Positions 1-11,760 are shown, counted from the first letter of the stretch. The stretch is 64,000 nt of DNA from Vitellaria paradoxa (GCA_019916065.1 CM034238.1:39957375-40021374), one strand, 5' to 3'. Made by a program: numbers and translations. The notes: a model not told the origin generated them from the sequence alone.

Positions 1-853
1 GTAATATGAACCAGCTGAGTTTGAAGTATCAAAAAAAAATTATAAAAATTTTTAAAAGTTTTAACTTTTTCAACCCCTAATAAATTTTATTTTTTATAAA
101 AATTTGTCAAAATTCATTAGAACACACTTATAAATGTCCCAAGAGATTTTGACAAATTTTTTAAAAAATTAAACTGATATTTATATTAAAAAATTTCACA
201 AAATTTCTAAAATTTTCCTCTAAAATTTTATCATGCATCACTTTTGCATAACTTTTAACAATTTTATATCAAATTAAATATAAATAATCAAATAATTTAA
301 AATAACATTTTACATTTCAAATTTAAAAATTATGCTTTTATTAATTTTTGAACTTATTTGGGGCCCAAACGTATAAAAATTACAAAAATATTCATACCGG
401 CAGTGTGTTTACATATATCTAGAATGATTTGGTTAAATTATGACTAACTATTTTATCTATATATGTACATATGTATGCATGTAGTGGGTTAAGTATGAAA
501 TCGTCAAATTAGAGCCCTAAATGAAGGATGAAAGAGGTTACGCCGTGATCAACGGCAGTGAAAATGATGCTTGAAATTGGACTGCATAAAAGCGCAATCA
601 CCGATTAACCCTCTGGTTGGGATAGTCTTGCGCATGGACGGCTACGGAGTCATCCCATGTCACGGCCTTGACATCAACGTGTCCACAAAATAGCAACGTG
701 TCGTCGCTAAATCAGCCATTCATTCATGCTTGGCTGCGGCGTCGTTGTAGTCGTGGGTCCACAAAAAGGCACCCTATTCAAGCATATCCAACGCAATATT
801 GTAAGTCGTCATGTTTTGGGAAATTTTGAAAACAATTCAACGAGAAATATATA

Positions 854-991
854 GGTTTGTTTGGTGTAAGAAAAAGTGAAATAAATTGAGAGTTCGTGAT
901 GCGTGCAGTGAAAGAAAAAAGTTAATATAATATAAAATTAACAGAGATTTATAGAGATTTTTAATTTTTTTTTATGCCAAACGTAGGCTAT
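854..991. mobile_element. MITE, present only in copy A
   Basis: The segment begins GGTTTGTTTGG and ends CCAAACGTAGGCTAT, giving short imperfect terminal inverted repeats. The 8-mer AATATATA lies on both sides (846-853 and 992-999), which fits an 8-bp hAT-type target duplication, although the site is AT-rich. The body closely resembles 27249-27397, including the GTTCGTGATGCGTGCAGTG-like core and the AACAGAGATTTATAGAGATTTT stretch, so this is a dispersed family. It is absent from the equivalent place in copy B (about 10480-10500). It encodes nothing. Confidence 0.7.
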
Positions 992-1014
992 AATATATAA
1001 ATGAGTAAACTACA

Positions 1015-1412
1015 TGGTTTGGTACCACAAAAATCGCTTAAAAATTTTAAAATTTTTAAAATTTTCTAAAATTCTTTAATGCATTTTATATTCCTTGTAT
1101 ATCGTAAAATAATTATAAATTTATGTATATCTACATATTCTAATAATTTTTTAACAAATTCCAATAACATTCCACAAATCTAATAACTTTTTACAAATCC
1201 CAAAACTTTTCACATCTTTCAATAAATTTTAATGTAAAATTGTTCCGACGGACTTGAAAAAATTGTTCAGACATTTTTTCTCTCTAAAAAACTTATATAA
1301 AAATTAAAAAGTTTCACTATTCATTTTTGAAAAATATGGTTTGATGGCTACGCACTGAACGTTAAAAAATTACCCAAACCACATTTTTCGTTATTTTTCG
1401 TTACCAAATGCC
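1015..1412. repeat. MITE-like repeat shared by both duplicates
   Basis: The segment starts with GGTTTGGTACCAC and ends with TACCAAATGCCCC, so its ends are roughly inverted. It contains the stretch around 1325-1380 (TATGGTTTGATGGCTACGCAC) that recurs in a related form near 39390-39420. The counterpart in copy B is about 10522-10918. Being present in both copies, it predates the duplication. The family is probably the same broad 'GTTTGG' MITE group seen across the window; exact borders are not resolved. Confidence 0.4.
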
Positions 1413-3472
1413 CCGTAATTTTTCCTTAACATTTTATTAATTATATTTATTACTTCTTAGTATTTAATAATTGTATTTACTTTCGTTATTTTGAGATATT
1501 ATTAACATTAACTTCTTTTATTAAATTCACTAATAAAATTTAATAGAAATGTCAAAGCAACAAAAATTTTTTATGCTTTTCCTTTTTAGCTCGTTTTCTC
1601 TCTCACATTTTCGTCAATTTTCTTTATAATAAAAGTTTTTGTTTGTTTTTATTTTTTCTCACTTATTTTGAAAAAGTTTTTGTAAATAAAATTAATGAAT
1701 TTGTGAGAGAAGGCAGGTAAAATAGGGAAACTTTAATTACTTTGTTATTTTTTATTAAGTTTTTAATGATTGATTTAAAAATTTAAAGAGTTCAATGATA
1801 ACAATATTTAAAATAAAAAAATAAGAATAATTTTTAAATATTGAATGATAGTAAATATAATTAAATATTAATAGAATGTAAATATAATTTATGTTCCGTT
1901 TGATTTGTTACAAATATCTAAAATTTTTAAAAATTATTCATTTTTTATTTTACTGTCTACAATTTCTTTTAATTTATTTCACTTTTTATTATTCTAAATA
2001 CATCGATAACTACAATCTCGATTCAATGCTTTTCATTTGTTTTTTAATTAATTTCTGTGAGTTCGATCTCCCGCCCCGGGGAAGTGGGTTGCATAGAGAC
2101 CTTGCCATCGGCGTCACGATTTGATCTGAATAAAGTGACTGTACCTAGTAAAGAAAGAGGACAAAAAGGTTTGTACTTTCCCAAATTTACCAATTAATTT
2201 CTGATCTCTCAAGTCTTCTTCTTTTCGTGTTCTCACAATTCTTTGGTTTGGCCAAAAGCTGAGGGCTGCGTTTCTCTACCGCCGTTGATTGTCTTGGTCA
2301 ACTACTGGACAAGTCGTTCCGGGAAAATTACAGAAAATACCTATATTTTGTTTAGACATTAATTAGACACAAAAGCCCCTTTAATTGCACTAATTAAAAT
2401 AGAAATCATATTGCTTCAACGATTATGGGAAAGATATAAATAAGTGATCTTATTAACTTAATGTGTACTTATTCTATGATTAATAAAATTATTGTTGTTT
2501 ACAAAAAAAAAAAAAGATCTGCATTAGATCACATTACACTGAGCAATCAAATTAAAACCAGATCAAGAGCCCCTTTCAGAAAAGATTAAAATGCTCTTGG
2601 TAATTTTATTTCAAATTTGACAAGAAAGTAAGCTTACAAGGTTTGAACAAAGGCATTCTTTGTTTAAAAAAAAAAAAATACGCTCCTCTACTATATATAT
2701 CATTTACTTTCATTAATAGTATAAAAAAATTACAATATATAACATCTATAAATAATAAAATATAATAATTATTTTTTCCAATAGGAACGTCCTAGATAAA
2801 TTTTTAGAGTAATGTTAAAAGTCCCAATTTATATTAACAAATCATGAAAAATAACTTCACCGATTTAGGGTATATTTGAAGTGATAAAAAATGAAATAAA
2901 ATGAAATAAGTTATGAATTCATTAGTAAGATAAAAAGTGAATAACTTTAAAAAATTTTTAAAAATTTTTAAGACTTTAAAATAAGTCAGACAGTACCTTA
3001 ATATCTATTATGATATTTATGCTTGCCATACTTCTATTATCTCTTAACCTTTCTGTTTTACGCCTTCTCTCTCTCCCTCCCTGACAAGTGACATCGCATC
3101 TCTTCAACTACTAATTTCGATACTACTCATCGTTCTCTTATCTGGTGTATTATATTTATCAATATTTTTAATCCAGCAACTAACTAAATCAATCCCCAAT
3201 AATAATCTATAATTTCACTCTAAACCGCAATAGTGTTCATTAACATGTTTCGCCGTTGCAAGGTATTAGATTTGTAGCTATCATAGCTTGAATCACTAAC
3301 CCACCACACAATTTGATGAACTAATACGATCAGTAGGGCGACTAATAGAAAATATACTTCAACAAAATAAAATCAAAGTGAGAGAAAAAAAATCACGAAG
3401 GCACAAATGCAAAAAGGAAAATGTCTAATTATTAATGTTTTATTCTTTGCCAATCAACTATGTGTTGGCTTA

Positions 3473-3478
3473 TTTATT
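3473..3478 (-). terminator. Candidate polyadenylation signal of PR-1 copy A
   Basis: AATAAA is read on the minus strand about 45 bases past the stop codon at 3522. The surrounding 3' flank is conserved in copy B (13072-13150) and, in part, behind the PR-1 pseudogene (31215-31255: AAATAAGCCAAC followed by ATTGGCAAA), suggesting true 3' UTR. Plant signals are loose, so this is a candidate only. Confidence 0.35.
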
Positions 3479-3521
3479 TAGCTTCTTATTATATATACGC
3501 ATTAAATAAACTTGATGGTCT

Positions 3522-4019
3522 TTAGTACGGGCGCTGCCCAATTATATTGCCACGCGGAAAATAGCTACAAGCCACAAACCACCAGCCATTGTTGCAGCGA
3601 GCCCTAGCGCACCCAAGCTGAACAGAGTTGCGCCAGACCACCTGAGTGTAATGCCAGCACTGACCTTCTTTTCCTTGAACACACCATTTGCTCGCGTTGG
3701 GGTCATAGTAGCGCTTCTCTTCGACCCAACCGTTCACCGCCGCAGTGCCCGTGAACGCACCGCTGCCCTTTGCAAGGTTCTCGCCGTACGGGCCTTTCGA
3801 GTGGACGAGGTTGCAATCGCCGATTCTCGAATTAGCGTAGTTTCCCGCGTAGGTGGCGAGAGTGTCGTTCCATCTCATGGGTCCGACGCCCACCTGGGCA
3901 CGAGCTTTGTTGTGGGCGTCGAGGTAGTCCTGAGGTGCGTTTTGAGCATGGGAGAAATTAGCCAGCAGAACTAAGGTTACGAGGAGTGCGAAAGCTAACG
4001 AAAGTTTGGCCGACAACAT
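3522..4019 (-). CDS. PR1: Secreted pathogenesis-related protein 1 (PR-1), copy A
   Basis: This intron-less gene encodes 165 residues. The start is the ATG at 4017-4019; an upstream in-frame GTG extends the frame but is not a credible plant start, and the duplicate gene starts at the same place. Residues 1-25 form a signal peptide (hydrophobic 6-20, cleavage after SHA25), so the mature basic-type protein of about 140 residues should enter the apoplast. The rest is one CAP domain. The CAP tetrad is intact (His73, Glu80, Glu101, His123) within PYGENLA and WHYTQVVW, and the six conserved cysteines are present (69, 113, 121, 137, 142, 151). The last 11 residues, PRGNIIGQRPY, match the CAPE1 peptide pattern, although the preceding motif is CSYF rather than CNYx. 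PR-1 proteins bind sterols and accumulate in defence; function here is inferred from family. Confidence 0.96.
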   Translation of the reverse strand: MLSAKLSLAFALLVTLVLLANFSHAQNAPQDYLDAHNKARAQVGVGPMRWNDTLATYAGNYANSRIGDCNLVHSKGPYGENLAKGSGAFTGTAAVNGWVEEKRYYDPNASKWCVQGKEGQCWHYTQVVWRNSVQLGCARARCNNGWWFVACSYFPRGNIIGQRPY

Positions 4020-4095
4020 TCTCGGTCTTTTTCTCTGTGATAGTAAGGAGATCTTCACTGGTAATTAATGAAAAAACTAGGCTTATTTCGTGTGA

Positions 4096-4103
4096 TATTT
4101 ATA
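4096..4103 (-). promoter_or_regulatory. TATA box of PR-1 copy A
   Basis: TATAAATA is read on the minus strand about 77-84 bases before the ATG at 4019. The same octamer sits at the same distance before the copy B gene. The position fits a short 5' UTR of roughly 50 bases. Confidence 0.7.
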
Positions 4104-4157
4104 GGCAAACCCTGTGAGAAATTTAACTTTGAAACGTTGTATGGATAAGCGAAACAG

Positions 4158-4163
4158 TTGACT
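4158..4163 (+). promoter_or_regulatory. W-box-like TTGACT upstream of PR-1 copy A
   Basis: TTGACT lies about 140 bases before the start codon and about 55 bases beyond the TATA box, within GAAACAGTTGACTAGTTGAT, which is conserved in copy B (13798-13803). WRKY factors bind TTGAC cores in PR-1 promoters of other plants; binding here is an inference. Confidence 0.45.
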
Positions 4164-4223
4164 AGTTGATCATAAAGAGACGCCATAGCCACCCAAAGGA
4201 GGGATCACAATGAAGGGTAGTCG

Positions 4224-4239
4224 CCCCCCCCCCCCCCCC
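4224..4239. repeat. C16 homopolymer in the PR-1 copy A promoter
   Basis: Sixteen consecutive cytosines lie about 205 bases upstream of the ATG. At the matching place in copy B the tract is absent (GTATTCGTCAGACC near 13850). Such a tract is unstable in replication and sequencing, so its length may be approximate. Confidence 0.85.
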
Positions 4240-4261
4240 AACCCACCCCAATTCAATTAAA

Positions 4262-5230
4262 AGTCCATTGGAAAATAATCTAAAAGAATAGTGACAGGTT
4301 TAGAATTAAAATTTAATACTCATGTAAATTTGAATGAGTTTAAAATTTATCTTTAGGTACCAAATATCTAATATTTGATATCCGTTTATATTTATTAAAT
4401 AATTTGATACTTGTATGATACATGCTAATTACTTGTTTAATAAAATATAATATATATTTCTATAAATTATAATATTGATTTGAAAGTCAAATGAGTTTCA
4501 AAATATATTTAACTTGTTGGAGAAAAAATTTCTAACATTTAAGATAATTATGTTAACTTCCCTATTAGTTTACAAAAATTTTAAACTACAAAAGTTATAT
4601 TTATGTGATGAGATTTTACGGGTTTGGAACATGAAATATTTAGAATTTTTACTAAAAAAAATAAATGAATTTGAAACAATAATAACAACTAAAGAATAGA
4701 CGAAGTTAATAATAATAATAATTGTTAATTATGCCAGTACTCTAACCATTTACGTTCCTACCCAAAGGTCACGCTAGCTTGGGAAAAAAAACAAATGCCT
4801 CGACTAGTAATGTATCTTATCTAAATCTGTGTACCGACCATTTAATTCTCCCCTCACGTATTACTTTCAGAAACAAGTGGTTCACAGTGGAATTGAGATG
4901 GTCATCACCAAAAGCCAAGTTGCAAAAACATCAAGAAACTTGCTTTATTTCCTATGATTTGTATCTACAAATCATCTTTTGGTTTGGGAAACTGTAATAC
5001 CGTCACAGATGTTGGTTAATTGCTTACATGAAAGTCATTAGTTAATGGAATAAAGATGAGGTTTTCTGAAAGAGAGAGTTCGATAAGGCCTGATCACATC
5101 CCATTCTCGGAGCCTAATACGGTCGATTTTCTTTTATTTTCATGTACTTTCTTATATTATTTATGACGGCAGTTTCCTGCTTGAAAATATATATATACAC
5201 ATATAATAAAGATAAAACATACACAAGGGC
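4262..5230. repeat. Nested duplication inside copy A, sub-copy A1
   Basis: This stretch matches 5430-6965 (sub-copy A2) and 13880-15200 in copy B. Shared landmarks are ATGTAAATTTGAATGAGTTT (4322), AACATTTAAGATAATTATG (about 4535), the block CGTTCCTACCCAAAGGTCACGCTAG (about 4752) and AATGGAATAAAGA (about 5045). A1 is shorter than A2, lacking several AT-rich segments. No coding region is recognised; the small open frames are not conserved among the three versions. Confidence 0.85.
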
Positions 5231-5429
5231 CGAGGTATCTTAGGGTTAAAATGGGCCATAGTTCAAGTAAAATTTTGGTACAAAATTTTTTAATAGTACT
5301 AATATATAATATTTTAGTATAATTATTATATAAGCCAGTATAATATTTAGCTCATAAGTTAAATATATGTAAAAATTAAAAATAAATTAGTATCCTTACA
5401 ATTCTAAAAAAAAAAAAAAAACCAAAGCA

Positions 5430-6965
5430 AAGAATAATGACGGATTTGAGATTGAATTTAATACTCATGTAAATTTTGAATGGGTTTGAAATTTATTTGT
5501 AAATAATCTGATACCTGATAATCGTTTATATTTATAAGGTACTAGGTACTATAATTGTACAATACTTGCTAATTAACCATTTAATATAATGTAACATATA
5601 TTTCTATAAAATGTAATATTAATTGACTTGAAAGTCTAATGAATTTCAAAACATATTCAACTTATTTAAATTTCAAGTAAATTTGAAACCGATACAAATA
5701 ATTTGTTTGTTATTGGAGGGTGAAGATAAATATGTGGGGACCACCTCAACAAAGATGAGGAGGGAAGCAATCTCCACTTTCCCACCTTCCCCACTTGCCA
5801 TGACATGACAGAGACCGCGGGATAAAAAATTAAGCCATAATGGAGGAGGGGCTCGAGAGAGTCTCTTTTCTACGTATACATATATGTATATCCCTACATA
5901 GAGGAGTTCTTTTTTCTCGTTTGTTTTTTTTTTTTCTTTTCTTGAACGGGAATCCAACACCAGCTTAAGCGTCGGAGGACTTCCGATCGGCTAGCGCCGG
6001 TCGAACCTCTAATATTATTCTTTGGTGATGTTGTTTACAGGTTCAGTCAAGGAGGTGAAGAGGGGGAAGCCTAACGCGGAAAGGTTATATTATTTTTCCC
6101 TCTCCAATTATACATATATATGTTTAATATGTTTGAGATAATATTCCTAACATTTAAGATATAATTTCTCTGATAATTTTACAAAAAATTAAAATTGTGA
6201 AAATTATACTTATGTGATAAGTTTCTGAATATAGCATTATTTGTATGTTATTATTATAGATAACAATTTTTGAGTATTTATATAAAATTTGCATTCTAGT
6301 GTTATTAATTGTTTATTTTTTATTTCAAATCGAGTATTTAATGGATTTGTCAAAGTGAATTTCACATAATCTAACTAATTATTCTTAATCATGTTTTGTG
6401 GGTTTGGAACCGAACAAATTTGGTATTCTAAGAAAAAAAAAAAGATAAATAAATTTGAAACGATAGTAATAACTAAAAAATAAACTTGTTTAATAATAAT
6501 TATTATTAATAGAACACCGTTCACGTTCCTACTGAAAGGTCACGCTGGCCTTGGGGAAAAACCAAATGCCTTGACTAGTAATGTATCTTATCTAAATCTG
6601 TGTACCAAACCGTTTCTCCCCTCACATATTGTTTTCGGAAACAAGTGGTTCCATGGTAGAATCGAGAGATGGTCACACCGCCACACAGATGATGGTCAAT
6701 TGCGTACATGACAGTCGTTGGTTAATGGAATAAAGACAAGAAGTGTACTGAAAAGGGAGATCTTTGAGGCCTCATCATGCCCCACTCTCCAAGCCTAATG
6801 TGGTTGATTTTCTTTTATTTTCATGTGCTTTCCTATATTATTTATGACCGCAGTTGCTTGCTTGAATATATATATATATATATAATAAAGATAAAACGTA
6901 TACAGAATAAAATTAAGTGGACTGGGATCAGAATGTCTTGGTCATTTCTAATTGTTAATTAATCT
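5430..6965. repeat. Nested duplication inside copy A, sub-copy A2
   Basis: This is the second version of the A1 segment and the one closer to copy B in content (for example TATAATAAAGATAAAACGTATACAG and GTGGACTGGGATCA at about 6890-6935 against 15178-15225). It contains a 393-bp solo LTR at 5714-6106 that neither A1 nor B has. There is no gene. Confidence 0.85.
5714..6106 (+). mobile_element. Solo LTR (393 bp) with 5-bp target duplication
   Basis: The insert begins TGGAGGG and ends CCCTCTCCA, so it has TG..CA termini with short inverted ends. It is flanked by GTTAT (5709-5713) and ATTAT (6107-6111), a 5-bp target duplication with one change. The uninterrupted site is visible in copy B (GTTTGTTATACATATA near 14305). 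Inside, AGCTTAAGCGTCGGAGG (about 5964) resembles a short motif common near the 3' end of plant LTRs. No internal region or second LTR is present. It could be a TRIM remnant. Confidence 0.8.
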
Positions 6966-8487
6966 TTGAAGTATTGGTTGCTTTTGCAATTCAAATTTAA
7001 AGTATAAAGCTATTTGTTGTCTGTTTAGTCAATGGAGATCATTCATTTTTGTTATTTATTTTTATAAATTATACTTTTTTTCACATTTTGCCACCACTAT
7101 ATTTTTATTTTTATTAAATTCAATTCAATCCTTACTAGCGATAAAATACTTATAAAAATGGGTTGATGGTCAAGGGGGCTTACGGTTAAAAAAAACACCC
7201 TAAAGCCTCTTAAAGATGGGGTCCACATTAGGGTGAGTTCTACTCTTGATTCGAAGGTTGAGAACTCACCGCAGGAACTTGCACTATATTTTCACATTAC
7301 AGGCATCTTTTACCCGGCAGTATGAAAGTGTCATCGCATATCACTAGCTAAAGGTCAAACTTTTTCAAGCTATAAGATAATATCAAAGAATTAAAATATA
7401 TATATAAATATATATTTTGACCTTTACTTTTATGGTAAGAAATGGTTCAATTCGTCTGCTGCTCTATCTCTATACCTCACTGCAGGTTGATCTCTCTGCC
7501 TGTCATCATTAATCACAGTTTTTTCTCTCCTGCAAAATTCCATGGTTATCTATCCAATCCTCAAAGTCAGCTATTCCCTCTCGATCATCTTCTTACAATA
7601 TATTATCTTAACTGGATTGACATCTCGCACACTTCTGAGTTTTTTTAATATCTTTAAATTTTAATATATATATATATATATATAATTTAATTTATAAATG
7701 TGTCGTGTTCAAAAACTTAAAAAAAAAATAAATAAATATCCTAAATAACAACAAAAAAAAAAAAAAATAGTCATTTATAAGGCAAATATCAGCAAAATGA
7801 TCTACTATAACCTTATCCAAAAAAACAAAAATTGAGACACCCGTTGTGTCGATCCTTCAAATATATATATATATATAATATGCTTGTACAATCACCAATA
7901 ATTCCTCATATTTTTAATGCAAAAATTAAAATTTAATGTTCAATCACCCAAACAAACTAACAAAAAAAAAAAAAAAATTATCACACGCAAAAATGAGTAA
8001 ATGTGTATTTTTTTAAGAATACACCATATCATAATATAAATATTTGTTTATTAATATGAAAGTTATAAAGATAATTTTATAAAATTAGATTGGTCTAAAC
8101 ATAATTTTTTGATGAAAAATTTAACATAGAGGTTTAAGTAAATGTAATAAAAATTAAAAAAATTCAAGTACACTTTGATGAAACCTGTGAAATTTAGGTA
8201 CATAAAGCCAAACCAAAAGTAGTATTGGTGAAATAAACCCTAAATTAATTAACTTGTTTAGCTCTAAATCTGCTTATTCTGTGTTCATTCATCTGTTTCT
8301 CACCCTGGTGCAAATGTTGGAGTTATAACTCGTAGTTAAAGTTTCGCCACTCCACCCGCAATTTTGGTGGACTAATATAATGTATTTCGTAGGATATACT
8401 TTCTTTTAGATTTATAATTATAATTGACAAATTATTTAACAAAACGTTGTGTTAAAACGTTATATATATAGAGAGTATAAGGCTTCG

Positions 8488-8642
8488 TTTGGAAAGTAAA
8501 AAAGTTAAACTTTTTTGTATTTGAGAAGAGAAAAAAGTTAACTTTTTAATAGTTAGTTTTTTAACTTTTTATTAATTTGACATTTTTGCTCTTAGAAATT
8601 TAAAAGAAGATTAAAATATAAGAGGGTAAATTTGATCATTTA
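8488..8642 (+). repeat. Dispersed MITE-type repeat, also at 29690-29842
   Basis: CGTTTGGAAAGTAAAAAAG through GGGTAAATTTGATCATTT recurs at 29690-29842 with the same order of AACTTTTTAATAGTTAG, TTAACTTTTTATTAATTTGA and ATATAAGA..GTAAATTTGATCATT. A further inverted relative lies at about 29460-29640. No coding capacity. Confidence 0.6.
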
Positions 8643-8814
8643 AAAAAAAAATCAAAAAGTTAGAGCCCGTTTGATAAAACTGTCAGTTTTCAGTTTTTGT
8701 GTTCAGTTTTTAAATCCAGTTTTTAATTTTTTATTTTCATTTACATAGTAGAAAAAAAAAAACAAAAACTTGAAAACACGTTTGGTAACGATAATTGTTA
8801 GTTTATAGTTATAG

Positions 8815-9520
8815 TGGTTAATTAATTAAAATCAATAAATTTAATTATTTTAATTATATTAATTACTAAAAATAATTTAATTCAATAAAAATAAAATATA
8901 TTAAGCATAATTTATTATAATTGTTTTTAAAAACAATTTAATAGTATATATTTCCTATTAATTAAAGTAATTAGTTTAATTAACTTAATTTAATTAAATT
9001 TGATTTAATTACTTAAATTAATTTGATTTAATAAATTATATTAATTAAATTTAATTATTTTCATTATATTATTTTTCAAAATAATTTGATTCAATAAAAA
9101 TAAAATATATTCAACCTAATTAATTATATTATTTATTAAAAATAAATTATATTAAATTATTTTTATATTAATATAATTAATTAAATTTAATTATATAACT
9201 AATTTAAATTAATTGAATGCATTTATCTTAATTATATTTTTATAGCAAATAACTTAATTCAATAAAAATAAATTATATTAAATATAATTTATTATATTAT
9301 TAATTAAAAATAATTTAATAAAATAATTTTATATTAATTTAAGAAATTAAATTAATTTATAATTAATTTAATGTAGTTAATTAATATATTTAATATAATT
9401 TACATAATTAATATATTTAATATATTAAATTAATTATTGACAAATTTATTATTAATTAAATTATATTTAATATATGATCGAACTACATTAAATTTTATAT
9501 ATTAATTTTTTACTTTCTTA
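8815..9520. repeat. AT-rich low-complexity block
   Basis: About 700 bases consist almost wholly of A and T, with recurring TTAATTAAATTTAATTA and AATAAAAATAAAATATATT words at irregular spacing. It looks like decayed AT-repeat expansion; a matrix-attachment role is possible but unsupported. Confidence 0.75.
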
Positions 9521-10619
9521 TTATTTTCTTCATTCGTATTCAAACTACACTTGGAGAGCGGTGTTCACTTATATCCCCAATGGTGGACATCATCACTAAT
9601 GCAAAATTGTCTGGTAACTGATGACTCTTCACTGGGCTTTGGTCTAGATCATTTTACCAATGAGTAATATGAACCAGCTGAGTTGGAAATTTCAAAAATT
9701 TTTAAAAGTTTTAACTTTTCAACCTCTAATAAATTTTAATTTTTATAAAAATTTGTCAAAATTCATTAGAACACACTTATAATATATTCCAACAGATTTT
9801 GATAATTTTTTTAAAAGATTAAACTGATATTTATATTAAAAAATTTCATAAATTTTCTAAAATTTTATCACGCGTCACTTTTTGGATAACTTTTAACAAT
9901 TTTATATCAAATTAAATATAAATAATCAAATACTTTAAAATAACATTTTACATTTCAAATTCAAAAATTATGCTTTTATTAATATTTCAACTTATTTGGG
10001 GCCCTAAAAGCATAAAAATTACAAAAATATTCATACCGGCAGTGTGTTTACATATATCTAGAATGATTTGGTTAAATTATGACTAACTATTTTATCTATA
10101 TATGTACATATGTATGTATGTAGTGGGTTAAGTATGAAATCGTCAAATTAGAGCCCTAAATGGAGGATGAAAGAGGTTACGCCGCTATCAACGGCAGCGA
10201 AAATGATGCTTGAAATTGGACTGCATAAGAGCGCAATCACCAATTAACCCTCGGGTTAGGATAGTCTTGCGCATGGGCGGCTACGGAGTCATCCCACGTC
10301 ACGGCCTTGACATCAACGTGTCCACAAAATGACAACGTGTCGTCGCTAAATCAGCCATTCATGCATGCTTGGCTGCGGCGTCGTTGTAGTCGTGGGTCCA
10401 CAAAAAGGCACCCTATTCAAGCATATCCAACGCAATATTGTAAGTCGTCATGTTTTGGGAAATTTTGAAAACAATTCAACGAGAATTACGTAATATATAA
10501 ATGAGTAAACTACACTTACAGTCGGTTTGGTACGGCCAAAACGCTGAAAGTTTTTAAAAATTTCTAAAATTATTCAATACATTTTATATTTCTCATATAT
10601 CGTGAAATAACTATAAATT

Positions 10620-10620
10620 C

Positions 10621-10647
<27 letters not shown>
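10620..10647. repeat. (TA)n microsatellite
   Basis: A run of AT dinucleotides lies within copy B; copy A has only a short remnant at the same place (about 1120). Confidence 0.85.
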
Positions 10648-10652
<5 letters not shown>

Positions 10653-11760
10653 TTCAATAATTTTTTACAAATTTCAATAACATTTTACAAACCCAATAAC
10701 TTTTTACAAATTCCAAAAACTTTTCACATCTTTCAATAAATTTTAATGTAAAACCGTTCCGACAAACTTGAAAAAATTGTTCGGATGATTTTTCTTTTCA
10801 AACAATTGATACAAAAATTAAAAAGTTTCGCTATTCATTTTTGAAAAATATGGTTTGATGGCTGCGCACCGAATGCTAAAAAATTACCCAAACCACATTT
10901 TTCGTTACCAAATGCCCTTTAATTTTTCCTTAACATTTTATTAATTATATTTATTATTTCTTAATATTTATAAATTATATTTACTTTTCTTATTTTGGGA
11001 TATTATTAACATTAACTTCTTCTATTAAATTCACTATTAAAATTTAATAGAAAAAGTTAAAGTAATAAAATTTTTTTATGCTTTTCCTTTTTAGCCCGTT
11101 TTCTCTCCCAAGTTTTAGTTAATTTTCTTTACAACAAAAGTTTTTATTTGTTTTTATTTTTTCTCACTTATTTTGAAAAATTTTTTGTAAATAAAATTAA
11201 CGAATTTGTGAGAGAAGGGAGGTAAAATAGGAAAATTTTAATTACTTTGATATTTTTTATTAAGTTTTTAATGATTGATTTAAAATTTAAAGAGATCAAT
11301 GATAACAATATTTAAAATAAAAAAACAAGAATAATTTTTAAATATTGAATTATAGTAAATATAATTACTTAAATATTAATAGGATGTAAATATAATTTAT
11401 CTTATATAGGTTCTGTTTGATTTGCTGTAAACATATGAAAATTTTTAAAAATTATTTTTTTTTTATTTCACTATTCATAACTTACTTTACTCTATCTCAT
11501 TTTTTATTATTCCAAATATACCAATAAATACAATTTCGATTCAAATGCTTTTCAGTTGTTTTTTAATTAATTTCCGTGAGTTCGATCTCTCCCCCGCCCC
11601 CCCCCCCGGGGGAGTGAGTTGCATAGAGACCTTGCCGTCGGCGTCACGATTTGATCTGAATAAAGTGACTGTACCTAGTAAAGAAAAAGGACAAAAAGGC
11701 TTGTACTTTTCCAAATTTACTAATTAATTTATGATCTCTCAAGTCTTCTTCTTTTCGTGT

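Larger units (their letters stand above)
1..7980. repeat. Segmental duplication, copy A (continues off the left edge)
   Basis: Base 1 onward matches 9664 onward almost base for base, apart from small indels, through the PR-1 gene and on to about 7980 (partner end about 17790). Anchors seen by eye are GTAATATGAACCAGCTGAG at 1 and 9664, the GC-rich block 530-800 against 10160-10430, the PR-1 coding region, and the block 7140-7320 against 16980-17160. The homologous stretch probably began before the window. Outside the PR-1 gene I see no coding region; the rest is AT-rich promoter, UTR and repeat sequence. Copy A carries its own insertions (MITE at 854-991, solo LTR at 5714-6106) and lacks about 1.4 kb found in copy B at 15350-16740. 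Confidence 0.93.
7981..9662. other. Spacer between the two duplicates; no gene
   Basis: Homology between the copies stops near 7980. The spacer contains a MITE-family segment (8488-8642), an extremely AT-rich low-complexity block (8815-9520) and, at 9541-9662, a short mixed-composition stretch leading into copy B. I find no coding sequence. Confidence 0.6.

Noticed and set aside
2868..3002. Possible MITE (AGGGTATATTTGAAGTGATAA .. AGTACCTTA)
   Set aside because: The interior resembles the MITE group, but the ends do not pair convincingly; present in both duplicates, so no insertion site can be seen.
3651..3974. 107-codon plus-strand frame, conserved at 13281-13604
   Set aside because: It is the antisense shadow of the PR-1 coding region; conservation follows from the real gene.
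4020..4058. In-frame GTG extension of PR-1 copy A (13 extra residues)
   Set aside because: The duplicate gene begins at the equivalent ATG, the signal peptide starts there, and plant nuclear genes seldom use GTG.
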